64,000 nucleotides of DNA from the NCBI RefSeq assembly GCF_026914265.1, contig NC_069135.1, positions 62,362,738 through 62,426,737 on the forward strand. Reading direction: 5' to 3'. A model generated the notes under the pieces. It saw only the letters and a list, made by a program, of their open reading frames with translations, was not told the origin of the DNA and searched no databases. Shown piece after piece: positions 36,695-48,865 of the stretch; position 1 is the first letter of the stretch; each line of letters opens with the position of its first letter. The stretch is from Mya arenaria. Lineage: Eukaryota > Mollusca > Bivalvia > Myida > Myidae. A program made the translations under genes and the position numbers.

Positions 36695-37995
36695 GTAAGT
36701 ATTCAATCGGATAACTCTGATTGAGACTTGCTTAGGGGGCAGATTAATTCATTTGATATTATCTATTAAAAAAATTTATGTCCGATATATAGATCCGATT
36801 TTTGCTGGAGCATTATATTTTCTTAAGAATGAGGTTTAAACAACGTCGGTTCAGGGTTACTGCCACCAAGTAATTGCTCGCCGACCATACCTTAAATTCT
36901 TCTCGGCGACTTGAACAACTTTTGCAAATAGAACATTCCTGTAACAAAATCGAATTTGTTATTAAAACAATGAATTTTTATGTTTCCCTATGATGTTCTA
37001 ACGAACATTTCTTCCACTTGGCCAACAAGAAATATTACTGAATTTATCATTCATTATATAAAGAATTAATTTCAAACTAAAGACATTGGGTTCGGGCGAG
37101 AACGAGTTTTATTCCCTTTAGCCAACAAGTCAAAATTTTCTAAATAAAACACGTCGTTTCTAACAAGATTGTTTTTGTTTTACCTTTATATCTGTTTTTA
37201 AAAGTTTATGTATGCACTGAAACAATTGAACAACTTAAAAATTTCACTTCCTTGCAGGCTGATTTTCTACCAGCGGCTTATGTAATGGCATTTAAATGAT
37301 GTATTATTATAAAAGTTAATCGTTTGCTTCGTACCAATAAACAAACAATATGTATTTAGAACAAGTGTTTTAATATTTATATATATACTTCATAATATAG
37401 TTTATAACCAGGATGTACATCGATGTCGCGAATTCATTTATATACATCCACTTCAAAAAAAGTCTAAGCAAACATAATATTTTGACGTTGTCTGCGGAAA
37501 TGAGTTTTGCAGCGGTTAACGTCGAGAATATTCAATTGTGCAAACAATTGTGCTAATTAGCAGTCAATCAATGCTAATTTGATTCATTTAAATAATATTT
37601 TCTTATTAAAACTTTAAACATTGTTGCAAGTTTTATTTTATTATAGAATGTGTTTGTTGAAATTTGCATTTTTGGCAACAACGTCGTTGATTTAACCAAG
37701 TTCTGAACAATAGTATACACCTGTAGCATCTGCGGAACGTTAAGCGTCTACTTACATGGATTTTAACAAGATTTAATAAGCGTCTTGTGATAGCATCAAG
37801 GCTTAGCAAGAAATTATTTTTTTAGAATGAACGCAAGGTAGTGCTTAAAATATCACATGATAGATTACAGAATAATTAATGACTTCTAGGTTAATTTATG
37901 AAGAAAAAGTCACGTGAGTTAAGATAATTACATTTCATATACATGTATGCGTTTTGATTGGCTCAGTATTGGATACATATTGACCAATCATGTTT
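36695..37995. repeat. Segmental repeat block D
   Basis: Paralogue of block B, with an ATG at 37500 in GAAATGAGTTTTGCAGCG and the end GTTTTGATTGGCTCAGTATT. It continues directly into the homologue of 30285 onward, without the 3-kb segment found after block B. Confidence 0.75.
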
Positions 37996-38585
37996 TATAG
38001 ACACATAAAAAGCAATCGTACGACAATGTCATTGCTCTGTTTGTGCCGTTGGTTTGTGTATATTTGTACATTTGTGTCTCACGTTCTTTGCCGTTCGGGC
38101 CTTTGACTTGTGCTTTTTAATCAGGGTTTATATTTGATTTTTAGCCTGCTATCTTAACCGCTCAAGTCCTAGTTTCATAATCCATGTAAATACCGGGGTT
38201 CCAGAGTTCATTGTGCAAAACGTAGTTTATCTTATTCCTCAGTGCAGGATTTCAGCAATGACGAAGCGCGATCACGTGACCAAAACCCACGCTCACGGTT
38301 ACCGTACACTGATAATAATTGCCAATCGCTGTCTCAAATGCATTTAACTCCCCTAACTATAATTTATGACAAATTGGCTTGTCCATGTAAAATTAAAGTG
38401 GTATTAAACAATAAACCAACTTAGTATGCAACTTATTCTTCATAAGTACAAAGATCATAAAATTGTTTTCACGGAAGCCATTTTCAATATCTATTTTATT
38501 TCATTCAGGAAGTCATTACAGATGTTATTAAGTTCTTGATTTAAGTAAAATCATGGTTTATTTTTCTCAGACCCCTCCATAACAA
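37996..38585. repeat. Copy of the 30280-30800 segment
   Basis: Matches 30280-30800 from GACACATAAAAAGCAATCGT through the TTCTCAGACC end. No minisatellite follows it here. Confidence 0.7.
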
Positions 38586-39720
38586 TTGTCGCTTGCTTAA
38601 CATTACCACAAACAACAATTTACAATAAATTTTAGATTTTATTTAATTTATACTCTTGCCTTCACTAATAATTGAATGAATTGACAACCGCACATGTTCA
38701 AATATCTCCATATCCTACATATCTAGCCTTTCGCGTGTGAAATTACATCTTAGCTAAAGATAAAGATTAAATTTCAAATCTAGTTGAGAAATATACCATG
38801 TACCTCCTTAATACGTTCAAACTAATATATAAATGATATCGTTTCCTGCTATGTAATTTATGCTGAGTGTATTCATGGCACAATAAATTCCCCACTTTGA
38901 ACTCGGTAATATAAATCTATGGATTGACACATGCTATAAACCATAAAGTTGCCTACCCACAGGCAAGCCAGTTAGCTGATAGCTCTATTGTCATCAAGTA
39001 AAATGTTGATGCCTACAGCCCCCATATAATTTTAATATAATTTGAAATGATATTGCTTGCTGGGTCATAAAATGAAAAAAAAATGACGAACATTACATTA
39101 TACATGCAATTTTAGGTTGAATTAAAGCTAAAATCGTTCGTAGAAAAACGTATTTTTTTCCAGATCTTAAAAGCTTATTTGTTATTTTCTTACACATTAT
39201 AATTTACTCCAGGACATTATTTAAAATATAACGTGAATAATGCAGCAATTTTCAACATTTGCTGGTGAATCAGGGAGTCACCTCCATGCGATCTACAATT
39301 GTTCAGTATTAAAACATAACCACATTCATATGTTTCATATATTTGAGTACATTCGAACTTAAACTGTGCATAAACGTACTTCATTGGCAACAGAAATGGC
39401 TTAAAATAGCATGCCAATTAATTTCAAAAAGGAACATCCGAAGAAACGAAAATTGCTCATCACATTTGTAAATATCTCCGCCACCTAGCTACACAATATA
39501 TATATTTAAATTACAGCCAGTGTTAAACATTTCTTTAATAACAAAATGTGCACAAAACAAATAACATGTTCATTTCTACTGTTGTCACCATAAGCATGTT
39601 TTCATCTATAAGATATACAACATTGCGACGTACAATGTATTATTTAAAAGAAATAAGGCTAGAAATGGGTCACTTCTGTGTCAAAACACATCATTCTAGT
39701 ATTTAGTTTATTGAAAACTA
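38586..39720. other. Intergenic, nothing recognised
   Basis: AT-rich sequence with no domain, repeat or RNA gene that I can support. Confidence 0.4.
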
Positions 39721-39724
39721 GAGG

Positions 39725-40260
39725 TGATAAGTAACCCAGGGACGCCGCTTGGACACAGGAACGGTATTTTTTATCAGAACATTACTATTGTTAGAGAGAG
39801 TGAAATGTCACACAAATTGCCGATGAATGATTTCCAACATTACTATGAGGTATCAACGATGTGATAAATACCCCCAGACGCCGATTAAACACTTGTAAGA
39901 GCGAGTAAAATATCAGACAAGTTGCAAATGCAGATTATCTATGCTGACCAACATATCTATGAGCTATCAAAAATGTGATAAATAGCCCCAGACGCCGTTT
40001 CAACACTAATGCTGACCAACAGGAGCTTTCAAAGACGTGATTTATACCCCCAGATGCCGATTGAAAACTTGTAAAAACGATCGAAATGTTACACAAGTTG
40101 CAACTGTACATGTTCTATGCGGACCAACAGGAGCTATCAATGATGTAATACATATCCCTAAACGCCGATTAAACAGTTGTAAGACGACGCTTGAACACTT
40201 GCCAAAGCTAGTGAAATGTCACACAAGTTGAAGGTGTACGATTTCTGCTGCTGTAAAACA
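39725..40260. repeat. Degenerate tandem repeat (about 65-135 bp spacing)
   Basis: The motif CCCCCAGACGCCGATTAAAC with variants recurs near 39742, 39874, 39984, 40048, 40157 and 40191. It is accompanied by ATGTCACACAAGTTGCA and TGCTGACCAACAGGAGC segments. The units are old and partly deleted. Confidence 0.65.
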
Positions 40261-41561
40261 TTATTATACAATTACATGAGGATATGTGCAATATTCATGC
40301 TTACCAACGTTTCTGGAGTGTGAGTGCAAATCTTTTTGAGCTACATGCGACACCATAATTATTTCATGGATGCGACGAAGTGACATGACGTGACGGACAC
40401 AACTCCTATACAGCGTATTCAATGTATATGTAAATAACTGTCTTAAATTGGTTTATAAAAAAAGCAAATAGAAATCAATCTAAACAATGCCCTTTATCTT
40501 TAGTAATTAACGCATATATGAAAAGTAGGTATGACAAGGAAAGGTGTGCACTGTAAAACATCGTTTCTAAGAACTGTTATCAATGATTCATTCATCCATT
40601 AGAATGCAACAACGCCATTTGATCTTATTTACCTGGCAGCGTGACAGGCTTCTTTGATGCATTAGACTGACTTGTGACAGGTTTCTTTGATGTTCAAAAT
40701 TGAATAAAAACGTATGCATGTGTTGTAATTAGCATATGAACCGCAGCGTGAGACAAATATGATTGATTGTTGGTTTCTTTATAAACAAAATAGGAGTCAG
40801 ATGACCGATAATGATTCCTACAGTATCATATTATACAACAAAAGCAGTGTACGATTATTTAAACGAATTGTATTAATTACCGTCGCCAAAACCAACCACA
40901 ATTGAAACGCTTAAGCACAGCAAAAATAATTAAAGTGAACATTATTGAGTTAAGTTATATATATATATTGTTTTTATGTAGTATAAAAATATACGAGTTC
41001 TTTCGATTTTATAATATATAACTAATTGGTTTAGAAAGCATATACCATGCAGCATCTATTTTTAATTTTATCCGATGAATCTTATATATTTTTCAAAATA
41101 ATTATTCTAACGTTTCAATTTAAGTCTTTTACACGAATTAGAATCAACTAATTCGATTGCTTATTGCTCAACTGTGGTGCAAAATACCAACAACTTGTCA
41201 ACAACGATGTCACGAATGCAATAATGTTGATACACAGTATATACTGAGTGCTTCGAGCGCGAACATGCAAGATGGTATTTTTTGCTGACTTCACAAATAT
41301 GGACGTCTTAACTTGCAAATAAACTGTTGTTTATTATTCTTGATACATCTTGGAACAGAAGTGGCAGTGCCGAAATACAATGTGGTGCGCAAATATTTTC
41401 CTTGATGTTATGCCCAGAAAGTGTGTTATAAGTTCTACACAAGGGGTTTTAGGCGGTAAATAGTAATTCAGTTTCGGAACATTTGAGTGAACAGATCGAA
41501 TAATTTGAATATGGTACGTTGTTTCAATGACCATTTAGCATTATTTAGAATGATTGTTTTT
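40261..41561. other. Intergenic, nothing recognised
   Basis: AT-rich sequence without supported features. Confidence 0.4.
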
Positions 41562-41573
41562 ATTGTGTGTGTG

Positions 41574-41617
<44 letters not shown>

Positions 41618-41640
41618 TGTGTCTGTGTGTGTTTGTGTAT
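41562..41640. repeat. (GT)n/(GC-GT)n microsatellite
   Basis: A GTGTGTGT run passes into CGTG tetramers and back to GTGTGT. The alternating purine-pyrimidine pattern could adopt Z-DNA. The short open frame here is repeat translation. Confidence 0.9.
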
Positions 41641-43440
41641 GTGTTTTAGTGTAGGCAAATTTTATTTGCTTTCTAAATTGACTATATCACAGAATACGAT
41701 TTTCGGAAGTATTGTATATGCACATGTATGTATAGGTCAACGTCCGAGTGCTATTATATGCCTAGGTCAATGAATGAATTACAAGTGTGCTTGTCTTTTT
41801 AGATACATGGAGTCTTTAACGGATATTATTTTCAAAGACGCAATAGTTAATATATATGCAGTGAATGCTAATTCCGCGCCATAGTTTAAAAAAATAATAT
41901 TATATGGAACATGTTCAAATCATTTTTTTTCTTAATTACATTATTCTTCAAACAAAGAAAAAACCCGTCTCGGATACTTGAAATGCTGGCGACGATGGAG
42001 ACGTCTTTATTTTTGGTGTATAAAAGTAAAAACTACAAAGGAAACGTTTGCAAGCATAGCATGATCTAACCACATCGATATGATACAATACCTAATCAAT
42101 CTAATTCACTTCATTTTAATTGACATATAATTATCTGTCAATTAAACTGATTCTCAGCATTGAACATTCACACAATTGAACATTAAAAAAGAAATAAACT
42201 GTCAGTTAACTGTCTTCTTAATTACAAGCGGCATATGACTTTCGCACACGATATAATATTCATCATACTGTTCATTTTTGTTGTCACGTTGCATTTATAA
42301 GGCTTGTACATAAATGTGTGTCTGTCTTATACTTCCAGTCCTTCAGTTATTGGGGCCTTATAACTTCATTTCGATACTAACAGCAGGCAGAATTGAACAT
42401 AGCCATGTCATTTTTCTTATATGGTTGTATTCATTGTAGAAGGCTAGATGGGGCTCTTTGCGTAAGATATCCCATCGTGTCGACGGTCTCACGGTTTAAG
42501 CCATGCTTTCTTTGGTTAAACACATTGTATTGAGCGATGAACTGCCTCGAGCAGAGTAATATTGGTTGTTCGGTGAGGGTGTCATCACCATATAAAAGAA
42601 CGGAGGGTTACCTCAGTCAGAGATTGTACAGTAAAGAGCATAATATTAGGTTGCCTTTGTTCAGTGAAGAGAGGAAAAATGAGGAGAAAGCGGTGTGTAG
42701 TCTCCTGATTTCCACACCCATCTGATGGTGAGGGAAAACAAATTCAAACATAAGGATGATGGTTCGAGGAACAACAATCTTTGCGGAGGTGAGTGTACAG
42801 GGCCTGCAGCCGGTATTTCCCATAATATAACAGTATAGGAGATTTTGGCTGTAGGTACGATTAAAAACCAGCAACAGTGTTTACAGTATTTGCATCATTT
42901 TGGAGACAATTCAATTTAATAAGAAAGGACTTAACTAAAGAACAAAGCTGTCCGAATTCGGGTACTGGATATGTTGGATGAATTTCTAAGAAATCTTGTT
43001 GAATCTTGTCCTACTGTCTGGGAACCAAAACCGACAGATAATCTGTTGTTTAACCATTTTTCATTTTAGATAAGAGATGATGTTTGTGTTTCTCTCTCAT
43101 GCATACTCCTAAGACTGGCCAAATAAATCAGAGAACAATAATACCTCAAAAGACCGACCATCAAGCCGATAACAAATATGTTTCATTGTATTACCTATGG
43201 GTCAGGCTTAATCTTTTATAAACTTAATTAGTCAACGGCAACGGCAATAATCAGACAGAAAAGTGCCTAGATGAGATTCAGAAAAAAAGGTTAAGCACAC
43301 ACTGATGTATATTGATATAATAAAATGTTAATCTCCGCAAGACAAAAGCAAAATTAAGGTCAATGATACCAAACAATTGTTTTGGTGAATAGAAATCATT
43401 AACATTTAATTTGCATTGCATCACATTCATTGATATTTGA
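41641..43440. other. Intergenic, one core-promoter-like site
   Basis: Mostly AT-rich and featureless. At 42592-42618 a TATAAAAG is followed 25 bases later by TCAGTCAG, an initiator-like match, but no convincing downstream coding exon follows. Confidence 0.35.
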
Positions 43441-43444
43441 TATA

Positions 43445-44800
43445 TACTACTCAAAACTTGATAGGGATCATGTTTTTTAATATAAAGTACATACGTATTT
43501 CAAGAAAACGATATATCAACACTAAATGTTATCAAATAGCATTGTTTCAGGTTTCAAATGTCATAAGATATCAGTACCAAACCAATTCCGTTCAAGTGTA
43601 ACGGACTCCTAAAAATGATAGGGGTCAAAAGCAGGCGTATATCAGGTTGTCAACAAATTTGGAAAGTCAACAGAATATTTTTGAACTTTTCTAAAACCAA
43701 TGTTAGTAGCGTGTGTGATGTCAGCTGTTGCTGAGGGAGTCTGATCCATTCCTCCTGAAGCGCTGTTCTGAGCTGAGGAACCATTGTTGGCTGGACCGGA
43801 CGAGCAGAAACAGCTTTCTGAAGCATGTCCCAGGCATGCTCGATCGGGTTCATGTCGGGGGAACGAGCTGGCCAGTCCATTCTCTCGATGGTAGCATTTT
43901 CCAGAAATTGGTTTGTGATGTTTGTTCTGTGTGGGCGCGCATTATCATCCATGAACATGAAATCAGGACCGATTGCACCTGCATATGGTCGAATATGAAC
44001 GTCCAGGATCTCGTTACAATAACGAACAGCCGTCAACGTTACGTTTTCAATTACGTGCAAGACTGTTTTCCCGTGCATGCTTGTTCCGGCCAATACCATA
44101 ACTTAGCCCTTGCCATAACGGTCATGTTCGGCGACACAAACTGGAGCAAAACGTTCATTACGTCCCCTCCACACTCTGGAACGTCGATCTGTAAAGTCAA
44201 TACAAAACTTTGACTCGTCTGTAAAAAGCACTGTGGTCCATTTGTTTAACGCCCATCCATCGTGTTGACGTGCCCAGTCCTCACGCTCCTGGATATGGTA
44301 TCGGGTCAATGGGATGCGAATTGCCGGTCGTCGTCCATCAAGCCAGCACTATGCAAACGATTTCTGATGGTTTGCGTTTAAACTCTTATGTTTGTGGCGT
44401 TCTGGAAGTCATTACGTAACGAAGTGGCGTTACGAAAGCTGTTTCGTCTGGCTAAAACCGCAATGTAACGATCCTGAATGTCAGATGTAGCCTTTGCACA
44501 ACCACCACCATGTCAATTTTGAGCATTTCTATTCGTTTGATAACGATTCCACATCCTGCAAACTACACCTTGTGACAAATTCAGGTTTCTGCCACAGTCC
44601 TCTGAGACAACCCTGCCTCCAGCATTCCAATACCAACATGCATTTCATCAGGAGTTAAACGTCTTCTGTTTGGCATTTTGAACACAATGTGGTAGATGGT
44701 CCGAGTAAAAATCGAATACACGAAGCGAAAAACAAGAAATGACCACATGTTTAAGTTGTTACATGTTTGCCAAAACGCCTTGAATAGAAGCAAAAGTGTT
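43445..44800 (-). mobile_element. Decayed Tc1-like (DD34E) DNA transposon
   Basis: On the minus strand, separate frames encode parts of one Tc1-type transposase. The N-terminal start MPNRRRLTPDEMHVGIGMLE lies at about 44581-44676. A middle part at 44103-44309 carries the first catalytic Asp in FTDESKFCIDF. A C-terminal part at 43650-44099 carries MDDNARPH and SPDMNPIEHAWD; exactly 34 residues separate this second Asp from the Glu, the DD34E signature. The frames are split by a stop at 44581, further stops near 44340-44510 and a break at 44100, so it is inactive. The low-coordinate end near 43445 (TACTCAAAACTTGATAGGGA) looks like an inverted-repeat terminus. The other end is only suggested by ATACCCCTATAAAACCC near 44850. 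Confidence 0.8.
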
Positions 44801-44964
44801 CATTTAAATGTAACAAAGAGGTTTTACATTAGATCAATTCATTTCTGTTACAAATACCCCTATAAAACCCACATTATAAACTGCCCATTCTTGTTGCTTT
44901 TCAAATAAAATGTACATATCAATCTTTTTATAGAAATCTTTTTAATCATCTTTTTACATTTCCT

Positions 44965-45206
44965 TCTATTTCTTGAATACAGGCTTTGGTTGTCTACACA
45001 TCTGCTTTATGTACTGATTCTGTTCATGGACACTTGCACCTTTTACGGTTATCTGACTGATAGGGAAATGCACCTACACCAAGTCCCCCTGATATGGGCT
45101 ATCAAACTGCAACTGGGGATTACAGTACTGACGATGATGCTGATAATGGTAACGATTGTGTCAGTGATCTTAATGGGAAGGAATTCTGGTTATGACGTTT
45201 GGGTCT
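44965..45206 (+). other. Possible decayed coding exon, Asp-rich tail
   Basis: The frame ending TGA at 45206 reads GNAPTPSPPDMGYQTATGDY and then an Asp-rich stretch before EFWL and stop. It is preceded by stop codons and a possible AG acceptor at 45067. A second possible acceptor (TTGAATACAG) lies at about 44985. The composition looks protein-like, but I recognise no family and no upstream exons. Equally it may be chance. Confidence 0.2.
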
Positions 45207-45518
45207 GGTGTATATTACAACTTTTGTAACTCTTGAAATTGCGTATACCAAGTTTCCATTTTTGCCTGATAAGAGTCCCTTGTTTCTCTGTTCGCCCTGC
45301 TTGAATTATTATCACCATTTGTGAGATGGATCCCATTTTGATTTTCCTTAGGCTGAGTTCTATTGTTTGCATTAGTTTGTGAAAGTGACTTACTATTAAC
45401 CGATAACTTTTAATAACACTTGTCATCCTGACTGTTGTAAGCGTATGTTCGGGACTTTCTTGTGGTGCTGTTTTTATCTCTTGGACATTAAGGATTTCAA
45501 TTTATTTCCGTGTTCCCT

Positions 45519-45752
45519 TTAAGATTCAGATTCATCACTTGAAGACATTGAATCGTCACTTGTATCGTCAGAGCTAGTAAATAAATCATCATTGATGGGC
45601 TCGTAGTTACGTTTTGTTGCGTCATTAGGCTCTTTAGAGCTAGTTAACAAATCATCATATTTTGGGTGAAAGCTACCCTTTGTTTCAGCAAATAGCTCAG
45701 TATTTATGTGGAAAACTACAGACACAAGCTCAGTAGCAAAACCGTTATACAT
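45519..45752 (-). other. Possible acidic, Ser-rich exon, unknown
   Basis: A 77-codon minus-strand frame holds two related segments (YDDLLTSSKEPND and NDDLFTSSDDTSD) and ends in SDESES before the stop. The internal duplication and acidic serine-rich end resemble a disordered C-terminus. No domain, partner exon or promoter is visible, so a real gene is uncertain. Confidence 0.2.
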
Positions 45753-46755
45753 AAACCCTGTTTAATGGCACAGGGTAAACGCCAAAACATAGAAGACAAA
45801 AAAAAAAAAAAAAAAAAATCACAAACAAGAAACAAGTCTATATTTATGTCTAATATATTAAGACAAAGAAATGTGCATGGAAAGGTCCATAACGCTGACT
45901 AATACAGTAATATTAATGCTTAAGTTCTCTTATTGTGAATGAAGTATTTAAGACTGGGACATTTAGTATTTTTAAGATGGAGGTTTATTTAATTCTGTAT
46001 TGGCAAATCTTCAAAGTCATGCATGGGGATAAAACATAAGAAAATTGTGAAGTCTACCAAGCTACTTAATCTTTTTAGAAGTGATTGTCAAAGTACTAAA
46101 TGGGAGAAAAAGCTAAGTTATACTCAATATTACACTGGATTGCAAACACATGACTCAGTAATTACTTTTCTAATATTTAAAACAAAATTTAAGGGAAATG
46201 TTGATCTTAATAAAACTGAAAGTAATTATGTGTGAAAAGTGATCAAAAAGCTTGGAACAATGATAAATTATTACTCAAAATAGGTCTCTTGTCATGGATA
46301 ATTGAAAGATATTCTTCCAAATCTTAAACTTTGGTCAAAACGTTTCGAAAGTTTATCTAACGTTTAATTATATGATACGTCGGGTTAAACGAGATGTCAC
46401 TTGGTTAAATGCTTCGATGTTAAACTTAGTAGGATTGTTACCCGGTTCTTATCAAAATCTAGGAATATAATCACAATGGGCATGTCAAGTTTATTGAATA
46501 CTTAAAAAACAATCGGTTGTATAATTCTTTGAAAACCCTGTAAATGATAAGTTAACTTAAGTCATAAAGTTATAGTTCCAACATAGAAGGAAGCTTTAAG
46601 TCAGTAGAGGCGAAAGTGTGATCATTTAAAATACATGTTTCCTTAATAATACCTACAAGGCGACATATGTCAAAATCACGTTGTTGTGTTTTTTGTGTGT
46701 TTTTTTCCTCACTGTCTTTGGTTGCAGACTTAAAAATCCAACTTAAACAAACATG
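45753..46755. other. Intergenic, nothing recognised
   Basis: AT-rich sequence with a poly-A run at about 45800-45820. No gene supported. Confidence 0.4.
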
Positions 46756-46760
46756 GGTCT

Positions 46761-47060
46761 AGTGGCGGATCCGTGGTTTAGTGGTAACTCACTAAACTAA
46801 AAATCCGGGGATCGTTGGTTCGATTCCCTGCCACACCACTAAACAAATACTAATCGTCTTCCGGTAGGGGCGTTAAATGGTGGTCCCGAGTGACAGTGCT
46901 ATACTCTGTTGCACGTAAAAGAACCAGGGTATCACTAACGAGGGTTACATTCTGTCTGTGTACTATTCTCCAAAAACCTAAAATGACTAACAATTCTATT
47001 GGGGCACTCGCTGAATGGGCAAGGCCCGAGTGCGAATTTAAATAAATGTACACACACAAG
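46761..47060 (+). mobile_element. tRNA-derived SINE
   Basis: The head has an A-box-like GTGGTTTAGTGGTAA (46773-46787) and a perfect B box GGTTCGATTCC (46817-46827). GTGGC (46762-46766) and GCCAC (46830-46834) can pair as an acceptor-like stem. The body continues with GGGGCGTTAAATGGTGGTCC, a GTTGCACGTAAAAGAACCAG block and GGCCCGAGTGCGAATTTAAATAAATG. These body blocks are, to my knowledge, typical of conserved central domains in molluscan SINEs; the exact family name is not certain. This is a retrotransposed repeat, not a working tRNA gene. Confidence 0.75.
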
Positions 47061-47224
47061 GACTTACTTCACCACATTCCACTCCGCACCACACTAAATA
47101 AACCTCCGTTATATACTGGGTTCCATTAATTAACAAACCTTAATATGCTGCCAGGTGCTGATATTTTTTGAATGTGTTATCATCGCAAACAGGAAATGAG
47201 CAACGTTTATCAAAATTTCGGAAG

Positions 47225-47739
47225 TGTATGTAAATTATATTAATGATTACGACTAACTTAATTTATGCATGCGGATGATAATCTTTGTAAAAATGCATGT
47301 ACATGATAATTACACTTATCATAACCTGAGTAGTGCATGTTTATTATAAAAACACTTATGATAATTTCAGTTATGCATGCATAATGTATTTAAACGCTAA
47401 TGATAAGCTTAGTAATGCATGTATATTGTATAAACATTTATGATGATCTGGTTTGTGTATATTTATTGTATAAATACTAATGATAATCTAAATAGTGCAT
47501 ATAAAATGCATAAACTATTATGATAATCTTTGTAATGCATGTATATTGTATAAGCGATGATTATCATCTGATTAGTTTATACATATTTTATGAAAGCTCG
47601 TGATCATCTAATACCTGCGTGTTTATTGTGTGTGTTTTTGTACAAATGCTTATCTGAATAGTTTATTGTATAAACGCTAATGATAATATTAGAAGTGTAT
47701 GTACATTGTATAAACGCTTATGATTAATTGTGTTGTACT
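47225..47739. repeat. Degenerate minisatellite, about 45-bp units
   Basis: Units of the type TGCATGTATATTGTATAAAC then GCTAATGATAATCTGAGTAG recur about ten times. The array continues at 48162-48270 after the inserted element, and a shorter relative lies at 54360-54520 in front of the second B-box gene. Confidence 0.75.
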
Positions 47740-48161
47740 CAGGGGCGCAGCTATGTCTCTATTCATGTGGATTCAGAATTGTGCCGGGGGTATTAGAATT
47801 TTGAAAACAATGGAGTATTCTGGTGCATTCTGGGCGTTCTGACATCATTTATTTAGCACTGGAAAATGGACAGTTTTAGGATAATACATCAACAAATTTA
47901 CCATTTACTCGGCTGATTTTTTCTCTAAAATAGCAAACAAATAAGGTCCGACATACAATCAGATTGTCTTACAAGTCTTATTTTCTGTCCTTTTTGCCAT
48001 TGTACTGTATAATTACATTTTAAATGACAATGTCCATATGTCTGGTACATCATGAAGTCAAGTAAGAATAGTGATTCTGTAACGTTGGCTGAACTGTTTT
48101 ATTTTTTGATAGAATCATGCGAATTCAGCCTCGAACTCACGTATAGGCAGCTACGCGCCTG
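47740..48161. mobile_element. hAT-like non-autonomous element inside the minisatellite
   Basis: It begins CAGGGGCGCAGCTATG and ends CAGCTACGCGCCTG, an imperfect inverted pair of the CAGGGGCG type common in hAT elements. It interrupts the TGCATGTATATTG minisatellite. No clear 8-bp target duplication was found, so the superfamily call is tentative. Confidence 0.5.
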
Positions 48162-48865
48162 GCGCATGTATATTGTTTAAAAGCTTACGATAATCTTAGT
48201 AGCGAATGTATATTGTTTCACAGGTTGCGATAATCTGAGTAGTGTTTATGTGTATTGTATGTCACTATTGTATATACATGTTGTAATTTCTCGACCTCAT
48301 ACACATCGGAGCTTCAAAAAGATAAAAAGGATATGAACTCCACCAAATATTCTTATGACGAGAATAGTGTACATGTATGCATAAACCTCCACTTCACTTG
48401 TGTTTATCGCGGCGAGTTCACAGCATTATCAGAAAATGCGAATTTTATTGCACATTAGGTTAAACGGTGTATCAACCTTTACAAATCCAGGTCAATGGAG
48501 TATTGATAATAGGGGACAACACGGGAGTAAATATCATCTCTCCGTTTTCAGAAAATTGAACAATCATTTACTGAAAATGGTTTTTGATCGAGTGGTTTAT
48601 ACAAAGGGATGTTAAACAACGATATATAGGTCAAATCGATTCGTGTCTTTATCTATGTTATCTACTATATAAACTTTTAGTTCTAAGCCTGATTAAAGGT
48701 TGTATACGTGTTTAAATCTATGCATGGACATTTCACCAAATTGAAACACAACATAAGAAAATATAAATATTTAGAAGGGGATAACAATAAAACTTTTATA
48801 TGGTTTGGAATACAAAGTCACAGCTAGATACGACGTGCCAATTAAGGACTGGGTGAATGATAAAC

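Noticed and set aside
43728-44213. 161-codon plus-strand frame
   Set aside because: It lies antisense to the Tc1-like transposase, whose catalytic motifs are clear on the minus strand.
46761-46840. Functional tRNA gene
   Set aside because: The B box is good, but the anticodon and D arms do not fold convincingly, and a SINE body follows directly.
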